Assembly: GCA_047967505.1 (NCBI GenBank)
Contig: CM106540.1
DNA from: Dipteris shenzhenensis
Lineage: Eukaryota > Polypodiophyta > Polypodiopsida > Gleicheniales
Length of the DNA stretch: 64,000 nt
Reading direction: 5' to 3' (one strand)
Shown: positions 44,484 to 53,631 of the stretch, piece after piece
Position numbering within the stretch: the stretch's first letter is position 1
How the letters are laid out: the number at the start of each line of letters is the position of its first letter
The notes under the pieces: generated by a model
What the model saw: only the letters and a program-made list of their open reading frames with translations
What the model was told of the DNA's origin: nothing
Database searches by the model: none
Program-made: the position numbers and the translations under genes

Positions 44484-44707
44484 CATGAAACTCCGTGGAA
44501 GTAGTGACAAGATTCCCTGCTTAGATAGAATATCAACTGAATATTGGAAGCATTGAAGTTTTCACTTTCCTATTGGGCTGCTTGCTTGCTTGTATTTGTG
44601 CATGAACTGTGTGGAGGAAGTAATGAGATCCCCTGCTCAAATACAGTATTAACAGAACATCGGAAGCTTCAAAGTTTTCGCTTTCCTACTGCTTGCCTGT
44701 TTGTATT
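44484..44707 (+). repeat. tandem duplication in the 3' flank of the uL18 gene
   Basis: 44484-44596 and 44601-44707 share CATGAAnT, GTGGA, GAAGTA, CCCTGCT, TTTTCnCTTTCCTA and TTGTATT in the same order at about 117-base offset. They lie in the probable 3' untranslated region. Confidence 0.75.
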
Positions 44708-45200
44708 GCCTCAAGCTCATTTTACGGAAATGTAGAAGGCCATGAAACTATTTTTGAATACTTTTGTAAGGTTGTCATCTGAATCTGGGCTTGAACATGA
44801 AAATGACAGATTCAAATATTAGATGTATTGCTGAGGGAAACAAGAGCAGGGGATTCGACTTTAGAAAGAAAGAGAATCGGAGAAGGATATCAAAAAATTT
44901 TCAGGTGGTGTTATTGGTGTTGAGTGCTGGTAATGCGAGAAGGACAAACTTGAATTCTTGCGAGATTCATTGCTGTATTGTGAGTTTTTGTGGGAACATT
45001 TATTGGAAACTTAAATAATGATTAGCTTGGTAGACGACAAGCATTCTGATTATGCAGATACTGTATTCTTGAGGCTAGACAATTAGTAAGCACATATATT
45101 TTCCTAAAAATTTGTTGTGAACTTTTGTGCAACATTGTTGAATTCAAATATTATGCGATTGGAGAAGTCAGTTGAAATCTTAAGTATGATTAGAGATTGC
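44708..45200. other. no gene recognised
   Basis: AT-rich sequence downstream of the uL18 gene. No poly(A) signal could be chosen with confidence. Confidence 0.4.
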
Positions 45201-45862
45201 AAGCATTCTCATCTTTCAATGCCTATCTAGAAATTTTGTGAATCATTGTTAAATTATAATGGCAAAAGTGTATTCTTGAAGTGGTCACTAGAATATTATG
45301 TATTTTCTTGATCTATTGTAAGTTTTTGTGCAACAATATTGTGAAAATAAATTACACAGTTGGGATATTGCAAACTATGTACGCTTGGATTTTAGTGAAG
45401 TTGTTTTTAAAGAGTTGATATGAATCTATAAGGTGAAAAGTTGTAGTTGCAAGCACACTGTCATTGATATTTTCTATTTATCTATAATATTTGAAAAAGA
45501 ATGTGTATTGAAATATACACGCAACGTTGAAAATTTGAGGATCACCTTGCTTGAAAATTAATTGTTCAATAGTATTGTGATCTTACACAATAACTATGAA
45601 AAACTAGGTCAATTACAAAAGTGGAGATCACACTATCATTACACAAATCTCCCAACCCTAAGCCTTGTTCTTGACATTGCTTCCTCTTGCATATTTCACC
45701 CAGATTTTCCAAAAGAGTTTGCCAATTTTGTTGGAAGCCTAAAGCATTGTTTACAAGTCCAACAAATGGAGATTTCAACAAATTCAAGAAAAGAGCACTC
45801 CTCTTTTTGAAACACCTTTTGAGTCTCTTGAGCTCTCTCAATGGCATGGTGTCTTATGTGAC
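45201..45862 (+). repeat. segmental duplication, copy 1
   Basis: This starts AAGCATTCTCATC and ends near GGTGTCTTATG. It matches 46115-46768 followed by 47071-47131. No coding domain was recognised in it, although short open frames are shared by both copies. Confidence 0.85.
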
Positions 45863-46114
45863 AAAAGGCTTTTGTTGGTAGAAGAGATCAATCTAAATGT
45901 TCGCAATGTGGTGCTTGAAGGGAGGATATTCAACAAATTTGGTACTTACTTGGTGCTAGGAATCCTGAAACTTACTGTATTGATGGATAGGAATTGGAAT
46001 TGTCATTTTGCCCATTGATGAAATTCATTGTATGGAGTGTGTGAGAAGCCTAAGTATAGGAGGCTATTTGAATTGTAAATGCTCAAATTGCAAATGATCA
46101 TGGAACATGTAAGT

Positions 46115-47131
46115 AAGCATTCTCATCTTTCAATGCCTATCTAGAAATTTTTTGAATCATTGTTGACTAAAAGTATAATGGCAATAGTGTATTCTTGAAG
46201 TGGTCAATAGAATATTATGTATTTTCTTGATCTATTGTTGATTAAAAGTATAATGGCAATAGTGTATTCTTAAAGTGGTCATTAGAATATTATGTAATTT
46301 CTTGATCTATTGTAAAATTTTGTGCAACAGTATTGTGAAAATAAATTACGCAGTTGGGATATTACAAGCTGTGTACGCTTGGGTTTTAGTGAATTTGTTT
46401 TTAAAGAGTCGATATGAATCTAGAAGTTGAGAAGTTGTAGTTGCAAGCACTTTGCCATTGATATTTTCTATTTATCTATAATACTTGAAAAAGAATGTGT
46501 ATTGAAATATACAAGCAACGTTGAAAATTTAACGTTGCTTGAAATTAATTGTTCAATAGTATTGTGATCTTACATAATAACTATGAACAACAATGCCAAA
46601 TTACAAAGTTGGAAATCACACCTATCATTATACAAAGCTCCCAACCCCAAGCCTTGTTCTTGACGTTGCTTCCTCTTGGATATTTCACCTGGGTTTTCAA
46701 AAAGAGTTTGCCTATTTTGTTGGAAGCCTAAGGCATTGTTTACAAGTCCAACAAATGGAGATTTCAACTATACTAATAGGATTATGCACTTGTGGAGTTG
46801 GCTGCCTCAATGCATCAACCTGAATATTTTGCCCTAATCAAGCCTTATATGCTCCATACCCAAAACAATGGATGGCTGTACCAAAAAAAATTTCAGCAAA
46901 TGCTTTCTCTACCCAAGCTGCCCAGGGACTCCTTTGGATGATTTAATGAGGGTCCTGGCAACGGAACCACTCTACCGGCCTTTGACCGACAAAGGGCAGT
47001 GTAATTGACTCTATTATGTCACAAATATGAAATACAGCCAACTTGAACCATTGCCATTGCCCACAAACAAAGCACTCCTCTTTTTGAAACACTTTTGAGT
47101 CTCTTGAGCTCTCTCAATGGCATAGTGTCTT
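46115..47131 (+). repeat. segmental duplication, copy 2, with an internal 75-bp duplication and a 300-bp insertion
   Basis: Against copy 1 this copy has a tandem repeat of about 75 bases at 46163-46314 (units containing AAAAGTATAATGGCAATAGT). It also has an extra block at about 46769-47070 between GATTTCAAC and AGCACTCCTC. The extra block has no terminal repeats that I could see. Confidence 0.8.
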
Positions 47132-47599
47132 ACAAATATATATACAATCGTCAAAAAAGACCGACAGACTTCCAACTGAAGTTCTGATAATTAACAGTGC
47201 CATAACAAAAACCTTCCGTTCAGCTGAAAACCCAGTCGTAAAAACAGAGATAGAAACAGAGAACAATGAACTAGGCCGTCTCTTGCCGCTCTTCCTCGGG
47301 CGCCTGGTGTGCAACAGTTGACCCGTGGGCACGTGGTAAGAAAAGAACAGGCTCAGGAACCTTGACCGTCGACGTTGCCTGGACGTGGGAAAGTACCATC
47401 TATGGGGTGGTGGTCGTGTGGGGAACTCTTCTTTTCCAGCCTGTTTTTGCAACTGGGCTAGCAGAGCAGTCTCTTTCTTCGCGAAATGTTCATCCTTTTT
47501 GCAGCACTCCTAAATTTGTTGCTGCAGTCGTGATATCTTTTTAAGATTTGCACCTCTTTCCTGTGTTTAAACATACATTCATTACAATTTCATTAGTAC

Positions 47600-47965
47600 A
47601 AATAGAGACGTTACCAAAAACCTTAGCGCATCTCTGAGCCCATAGAGACCAAAGAATGGAGCTGCGCATAGCGTTTCAGTTTTTCAGGGACCTGGTTGGA
47701 ATGTCGCCCAACAGAAGGAAAGCATAATTGATCGAGAAAAAGCCAAACTGTTTGTGCACAATGTCCCATACTTCTCTAGAAAATCTGCACTTTAGAAATA
47801 GGTGGGGGATATCTTCCTGCGCTCTATTACATCTTTGGCAATAGCCATCTCCTTGTCTTATTATTAGTGCTCTTTTGGCTGTCCAGACTCCTTTGTGCAT
47901 AATGAGCCATAAGAGGCATGCCTCTTTCTCTGGAAGTTCCCTGTCCCACATTCTTTCGAATCCAT
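47600..47965 (-). pseudogene. LINE-type zinc-binding domain (zf-RVT) remnant
   Basis: The minus-strand frame gives PEKEACLLWLIMHKGVWTAK, then GYCQRCNRAQEDIPHLFLKC and SREVWD. This matches the reverse-transcriptase zinc-binding domain at the end of plant LINE polyproteins, with its CX2C, H and C residues. Only this C-terminal end remains. The upstream part is cut off near 47985, where a run of 13 A residues (plus strand) joins it to a gypsy fragment. Confidence 0.8.
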
Positions 47966-48000
47966 ATTAATATAAACCCACATTTTCAAAAAAAAAAAAA

Positions 48001-49131
48001 GATGTTCAGAAATATGTGGAAGAAGGCTTGTTTCCTCAAGGGTTAACTCCACAACAAAATCGAATATTGGTAAGGAAGGCTTTCCCCCTATATTGTTGCT
48101 GATGACATTCTTTATAAATTGGGAAAAGATAAGGTGCTCCGTCGGGTGGTCCATCCCACAGAAACTAGGAGAATCCTAGAAATGTGTCATGAACGCTCTG
48201 ATCATTTTGCTTTAGCAAGCACAACTAAGAGAATTCTTAATGATGCAGGTTACTTTTTGCCATGCCTCCATAAGGATGTATATGAATGGTGTCAATGTTG
48301 TGCAATATGCCAAAAGTTTAAAAGGCGACAGTTGATCCTTGGGCCCTTAAAGCCTATTCTAGCATATGGACCTTTTGAGAGGTGGGGGTTGGTTGTGGGA
48401 CCAATACTTTGCTCATCTTAGGGCAAGCATTATTTATTGGTGGCCACAGATTATGTGACTTGGTGGGCAGAGGCCAAGGTTATAGTCAACAATAAGGCAA
48501 GCATAGTCGGAAAACTTCTCTTTGACCAAATTTGTTCACGCTTTGAATGTAATGGGTTGGCGGAGAAAACAAATGGATTGTTGTGCAATTTCATGGGAAA
48601 GCTTGTAGACACCAAGAAAAGGCATTGCGATAGGCACATGACAAAAGTTTAATGGGCTTACAAAGGCACATACAACCTAGCTATTGGGTTTACACCAAGC
48701 CATTTTGCCTAGTGAATTGGAGATACATAGTCTTCGCACTATTGTTGCAAGAAAAGAAAGACAGGAAGATGCCTATGCTTAATGCTTGGTATAGTTACAA
48801 GCCTTGGATGAATGCTGATCATAGGCTTTACAAAAAGTGGAAGCTTCTAAAAAAAGATGCAAGGCCCGTTTTGACACCAAATTATGCAAGAAGAAGGATA
48901 TTATAGAAGGAGATTTGATAGCCGTTTGGATAAGCGACTAGACAAAAAGTTTATTGGCCGAAGGGAGGAACAATATTAAGTCAAGAAGAAGTTCACCAAT
49001 GGAGCCTATGAGCTTGAGGATGTTGATTGCATGGTGATACTCGGAGGCACCAATGAGTATCACCTTAAATTCTACTATGCTCGACCACCTTGAGGGCCAG
49101 CAAACCCTCTTTGTTATACTAGAGAGGATCT
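48001..49131 (+). pseudogene. Tat-type gypsy integrase, plus-strand copy with internal deletions
   Basis: It is closely related to the integrase at 7700-8930. It reads ETRRILEMCHERSDHFALAS, CLHKDVYEWCQCCAICQKFK and KHYLLVATDYVTWWAEAKVI. At about 48546 FDQICSRFE jumps to CNGLAEKTNG, so the segment with the second catalytic Asp is missing. A second, smaller deletion lies near 48695. The tail continues through the region before the polypurine tract at 49133. Confidence 0.85.
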
Positions 49132-49132
49132 A

Positions 49133-49147
49133 TTGGGGGAGGAAAGA
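49133..49147 (+). promoter_or_regulatory. polypurine tract of the plus-strand Tat copy
   Basis: GGGGGAGGAAAGA ends directly before the LTR start TGTGATGCC at 49148. Confidence 0.85.
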
Positions 49148-50335
49148 TGTGATGCCAAAAATTGATATCTTTTATTTGGCATTGGTATTACTTTTCTCTA
49201 TGTTTGATAAGAGTGTGAGTATTAAGTGATAGCCTAGTGGTTCTCACTTATTTCCATTTTCTAAGATATTGTATGGTATTAAGAGGATGAGTGGAATAGA
49301 TCATTAATAAATACCATGTGTATGAATGATAAATACCTTGGTATGGGGTGAGAGTTATTTGTGTATGGGATATTATGGAGTTTTTAGAAAATAGGAAGAG
49401 TGTGTCATATAAAGAGGTGGGTTTCATGTCCATGTGTTTCAATAATCTAAGAGAGATCACATGCCAAGCATGTAGAAGGCATGTGGAGGGGTGTGGAGTC
49501 AAGAGGAATCCTTCTAGAATTCCTATGTGGAATACAGAGGATGTGGGCATATGGAAAAGAGAGGGTCCCTATGGGCTCCATGTGGGAAGACCCTTGACTC
49601 TCTAAATATTTTAAGGCTCATGAGAATCTTTTGATGGGACACATGTCAAGAGTAGCCAAAAAGGACATGGATGGTGACATACGGGCTTATGTAATCGACG
49701 GGAAAATGAATCTACAAGCAACAATTGTAAATGGGTAAAGAAGGGTGACAAAATCTTAATAAAAGGAGCCCTCCTCTCCCTTGTTCAACATCTCTTCCAC
49801 CATTGAGCCTCATGCTGCTATAGATCTAGTCCCCTCAAGCCGCTTCCATGAGCCCTCTCTCTCCCTCTTGTAGATATCCTCTGATGTAGACTCTTGAGCC
49901 CATATCTCTCTAGTTCATTCTCTTTCTATGAGTAACCTTGGAGCTCTCGCTCCTCTCCCGCTCCCTCTTGTATGTATGAAACCTCTTCTTCTCCCTTGTG
50001 TTTGTAGTATTTTGAGTTGCATTTGAGGTGTCTCTCCCCATTTCCATTGATTTGTTCTTTCTGTCTCTTCCAAAGTTTTCAATAGTGCTTTCTATTCAGC
50101 TGCTCATTGTGCATGCATGGGTTATCCGTTTCCTGAGCCACAAAGAGAGCTCTTCCTTCCCTCCTAGGTGACTTATATGGGACTTGGATCATTAATGAAA
50201 TATGAGCATGGAGGGAGTATTCTCCCAAGTCGGCATCAGTAGAAGGAGTAGGTGTTTTTCATGACTGTTTGACCCCTGCCAGTATTTAACTTCTTGCTCG
50301 ATGCCTTGATTTTAATGATTCTTATATCAGCACAA
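49148..50335 (+). repeat. 3' LTR (copy D) of the plus-strand Tat copy, truncated
   Basis: It starts TGTGATGCCAAAAATTGATA and follows the same order as copies A-C inverted, with the U3 ORF at 49348-49605 and a TATA-like TTAATAAAAGG near 49757-49765. Similarity stops near 50335, so roughly 700 bases of the U5 end are missing. A different LTR begins soon after. Confidence 0.85.
49348..49605 (+). other. U3 ORF, copy D
   Basis: The 85-codon frame contains MSMCFNNLREITCQACRRHV and RIPMWNTEDVGIWKREGPYG, matching the ORF at 4150-4440. The N-terminal extension MRVICVWDIMEFLENRKS is also open in copy B (7480-7283). Confidence 0.35.
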
Positions 50336-50394
50336 ATATATATTTAAGATGAATCATTGTTAAAAATTGGTTTAACAATATTCCACCATTGGTT

Positions 50395-50919
50395 AAGTGA
50401 TGTGATTTGATGGACAGTGGCAAGTCCATAGAGCTAGGATTGTGCCTTGGAGCTAGATGGGTCCAAGAGGATGGTAAAAGAATCAGAAGAGAGAGTGGTA
50501 TAAAGAGATTAGGGTTGGCCCTCCCTTCAAAAGGTGACATGTATAAAAGGCCAAATGGTTGACTTTGGTCTTCATTGTTGTATGCACAAGTTTGGAATAC
50601 AAGCTCCCTCTTCTCTTCAAGAGTGTCTTTGGGTGTTCTCTTGTTTCCTTTATAGTGCCTTTGTGTTTGCCACTCCATCCCCCTTCATTGTCCTCTTCCC
50701 TTCTCCTTCTCCCTCCCTTCTCCCCTCTCTTTTCCCTTCTCCCCCTTCTCTCTTTCTCTCGTGGAAACACATTGCAACAATTTAAGAGCTGCCGCTTGAG
50801 TGACACATGTAGATGACTCGTGCCTTGCATTGATCTCACAACGAGTAGCTTGGAGTGGAGGCTCCATTGGCATTCCTTCAAGATCCCCATGACACGTGAG
50901 TCACCATCAAGACTACACA
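50395..50919 (+). repeat. LTR of a second Tat/Athila-like gypsy element
   Basis: The right edge is set by CTACACA at 50919, four bases before a primer-binding site. A TATA box, GTATAAAAGG, is at 50541-50550. A pyrimidine-rich stretch covers 50690-50765. The left edge is a guess near TGTGATTTGATGG at about 50399. Confidence 0.6.
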
Positions 50920-50923
50920 TTTT

Positions 50924-50941
50924 TGGCATCACTACCAGGGA
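50924..50941 (+). promoter_or_regulatory. primer-binding site of Tat/Athila type
   Basis: TGGCATCACTACCAGGGA resembles the TGGCGCCGTTGCCGGGGA site used by many Tat and Athila elements, with C-to-T and G-to-A changes typical of old methylated copies. No gag was recognised in the following 500 bases. Confidence 0.65.
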
Positions 50942-51435
50942 GTTCAAGGTATGCTTTTGCATTGCATTTGCCTTCTCTCGTCATCTACCCATTTCTCATT
51001 GTTTCAAGCTTAACTTGGAGCTTTGATAGTGGTGTTGTAGGAGAGGAAAGAGTGAAAAAGTTTGTGTTTGGACGGAAAAAAGAAGAAGCTGCCAATTCCT
51101 ACTGAAAATCATTTAAGATCATTTGAAGCTTATTTTTTATGTTTTTAGTGTTTTGTGTTGGTAGGAAGATAGTTTGAAAGATTTCTAAGGAGTGTATGGC
51201 ATCAAAACTCATAAAAAACAACCAAGAATGATGAATCATGCTGAAAATCGAAGTGGTTTTGAGTGTTGATAGTCACCTCTTTAAGAAATCTCCCATTTTG
51301 CAACCAAATGTTGTTTTTCTTTCTTCTTTTTTGCATTGGGTAGGTAGATTAGGTAGTTTAGCATCCCCCCATGACAAAAAAACATGAATAAAAACTTCCA
51401 AATCATCAAGAATCTAAAAAACCAGTCGATGAAAC
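50942..51435. other. leader-like sequence, no gene recognised
   Basis: This follows the primer-binding site. Only short open frames and no gag domain were found. Confidence 0.4.
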
Positions 51436-51439
51436 TTCG

Positions 51440-51575
51440 CGTTCCTATCCCCATGGGTTGTCGCCTTAGCGCTATCCTATTGGTCAACCTTGCATTGAAC
51501 CATCGCCTTAGCATTATCTTGCCAGTCAAACTTGCATTGACCCATCAGCTTAGCCCTATTCCCAAGACCTGACAC
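51440..51575. repeat. tandem repeat, about 54-bp unit
   Basis: Units share CGCCTTAGC or GCTTAGC, TAT(C/T)nT, GGTCAA or AGTCAA and CTTGCATTGA. About two and a half copies are visible. CGTCGGTTAAAC and CCATTGGTCGTTGCC nearby look related. Confidence 0.65.
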
Positions 51576-51824
51576 ATGTTGGCACCTAACCTGCCACCAT
51601 AATTAATTACTGTCAGCGGCAGTCAGCTATCCCGTCGGTTAAACATGGGTGCTAATAGGCTATCCCATTGGTCGTTGCCTTAGCGTCAATGTTTTCTTGG
51701 GTGTAGCCAATCACAAAACTATTTTCGAGGCCATTTTTAGCTGCAACACGATGCGCTTTTGGGTGAATATTTGAATTTTGCATGGACCCGTGCTCTAGCC
51801 AAAATTTTTTCTGATGTCATGAAG

Positions 51825-52335
51825 GTGTACTGGCGTAATAATGAGACGCAATCTATTTATTCTAAACACCACATAGCTCAACACATGGCATCTCTGCACT
51901 GCTTCGTATAGCGTAGTCTCTGGCCTAAGCCGCCTGACTACTTATCATCGCACAACCTTTTGCCGTAGCTTTACCACTTATCACTGGGCACCACATCCAT
52001 GCAAGTCATCAAAATTAAAGGTTGTCTCGGAGAGACCATTACCCAGGTTCTTAGCATAATAATGAGATGCAATCTATCATTCTGAACACCACTACAGCGC
52101 AATCTCTAGCCTAACCACCCATCATCGTGCAGCCTTTGCCGCATCTTTGCCCATGCAAATCATAGGTTGGCTTGGACAGACCACTGCATTGGTTTTTGGC
52201 ATAATAATGAGACGCAATCTATCATTCTGAGCATCGCCTCAGTGCAGTCTCTAGCCTAACGATGTGTCATGACCTAGAATTCAAGGTTGTCTTGGAGAGA
52301 CCACCGCATTGGTTCTTGGAGTTATGGCTCCGTTA
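51825..52335. repeat. degenerate tandem repeat, three units of 140-230 bp
   Basis: Each unit has GCATAATAATGAGACGCAAT or a variant, CTATCATTCTGA, AGTCTCTAGCCTAA, and ends near GGAGAGACCAC and GCATTGGTTCTTGG. Units start near 51830, 52058 and 52200. Confidence 0.75.
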
Positions 52336-52476
52336 CCTATTTTTACGTATTACAGGAGGAGGCCTATGATGACCAGCACGCTGGCAAATAGAAGGAGATC
52401 TATGATAGCCATTGCGCTGGTTCTTGGAGTTATATATTTGTGTACCAAGAAAAATGTATTCCGTTGTGCAACCAAG

Positions 52477-52644
52477 CAAAATGCAATTGACGATATGGCC
52501 CTTGAGGGGTTCCCTTTAGGGGCAAGGGCCATATCGACATGCCATTTTTGTCAAGTGGCATCCTAGATATTGTATAATGGATGTCGATATGGATCTTGCC
52601 CCTAGAGGGGACCCCTCAAGGGCCATATCGTCAATTGCATTTTT
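52477..52644 (+). repeat. 64-bp inverted repeat with 40-nt loop (hairpin)
   Basis: Arms 52477-52540 and 52581-52644 pair base for base with no indel. I count 59 Watson-Crick pairs, 3 G-U pairs when read as plus-strand RNA, and 2 mismatches (one terminal). The arms contain GCAATTGACGATATGGCCCT and AGGGGCAAG. It could be a small foldback transposon or a transcribed hairpin of the young-miRNA type. No flanking target duplication was identified. Confidence 0.85.
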
Positions 52645-52649
52645 TGAAA

Positions 52650-53000
52650 GTTTCATTGTATTTTTCTAAATGTATCTCCATGCAACCACAACAAAACGAA
52701 GGAAATTGTAGTCCTTGTTGTAGTAAATATAAATGAGGTCAAAAGTATAATTTATCGAGTGAAAATTGAGCAAAAGATATTACAATGTACATCTATGTCC
52801 AATAATAGGTTATATAAAAATTAACAACTTATACTAAGCAAAAATTGAACAAAGGATCTTACATTTATAAAAACTTGGCAATTGCTAAGAGCCTTGAAGG
52901 CCAAAAGATTACAGCTAGTGACCATAATTATTCAAAATATAAAAGTTAACAACAGTGCATACTAAGAGCCTCAAATTGAACAAAAAGAGATTACATAAAT
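52650..53000. other. AT-rich, no gene seen
   Basis: Two related parts, near 52740-52800 and 52830-52990, share GAACAAA(A/G)GAT and TTACA words. Confidence 0.4.
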
Positions 53001-53006
53001 GAGAGA

Positions 53007-53041
<35 letters not shown>
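53001..53041. repeat. (GA)n microsatellite
   Basis: A nearly pure GA run with one GG interruption. ORFs across it encode only repeated residues. Confidence 0.9.
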
Positions 53042-53042
<1 letters not shown>

Positions 53043-53149
53043 ATGTGCATGATGTTGTGTATGCATGTACATGGACTTGCTATATGTGTGTACATGCAGT
53101 GAAAGAGAGAGAGTGCAAGTGCATGATTGTTTGCACACATCAATGATGG

Positions 53150-53205
53150 TGTGCATGCATGCATGTATGATCGTGTGCATGCATATACACACACACACAC
53201 ACACA
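53150..53205. repeat. CATG/(AC)n simple repeat
   Basis: GCATGCATGCATG and then about ten AC units, with a mirrored TGTGTGCATG element around 53088. Confidence 0.8.
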
Positions 53206-53209
53206 TGTT

Positions 53210-53631
53210 ATGTATATTTTTTATTAAAAAGCGTATTTGGATTCTTGTTGTAGTTTGCTTTAGCACATGGAATAAGAAGTCCTCAACATTTAGATAGTTA
53301 TGGAAAGCACCATCTTATTAGGTTCAGAGAGCCACTTGTAGATGCTGATACTGAACAAATAGAAGGAGTGCAGGTCGATGTAGAAGAAGTAGAAAAGTAA
53401 ATCCAATTATATTGTATTTTCAAATGTTACAAAGGAGATGAGTTAACAAGGAGTCAACTCAGACTTTGTAGAGAATTTTATGGAAAATATTACACAATCT
53501 CGATTTTACTTGATTGCATTTTACATTGTTCATGTTCTCTCTAAAGTTTCAAACTCTATCAATCCACTTGTGATCCTAAAAAACCTTTGACTGCCTCCAC
53601 TCTGCATGTTTTTGAGCAGCTGTTGAGTTGT
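53210..53631. other. no gene recognised
   Basis: Short open frames only, AT-rich sequence. Confidence 0.4.

Noticed and set aside
50483-50962. A 159-codon minus-strand frame with Arg/Glu/Lys-rich stretch
   Set aside because: It is antisense to a Tat-like LTR; the charged stretch is the complement of the CT-rich region.
52971-53266. Cys/Met/His and Ser/Leu-rich frames
   Set aside because: Produced by GA, AC and CATG repeats; no gene.
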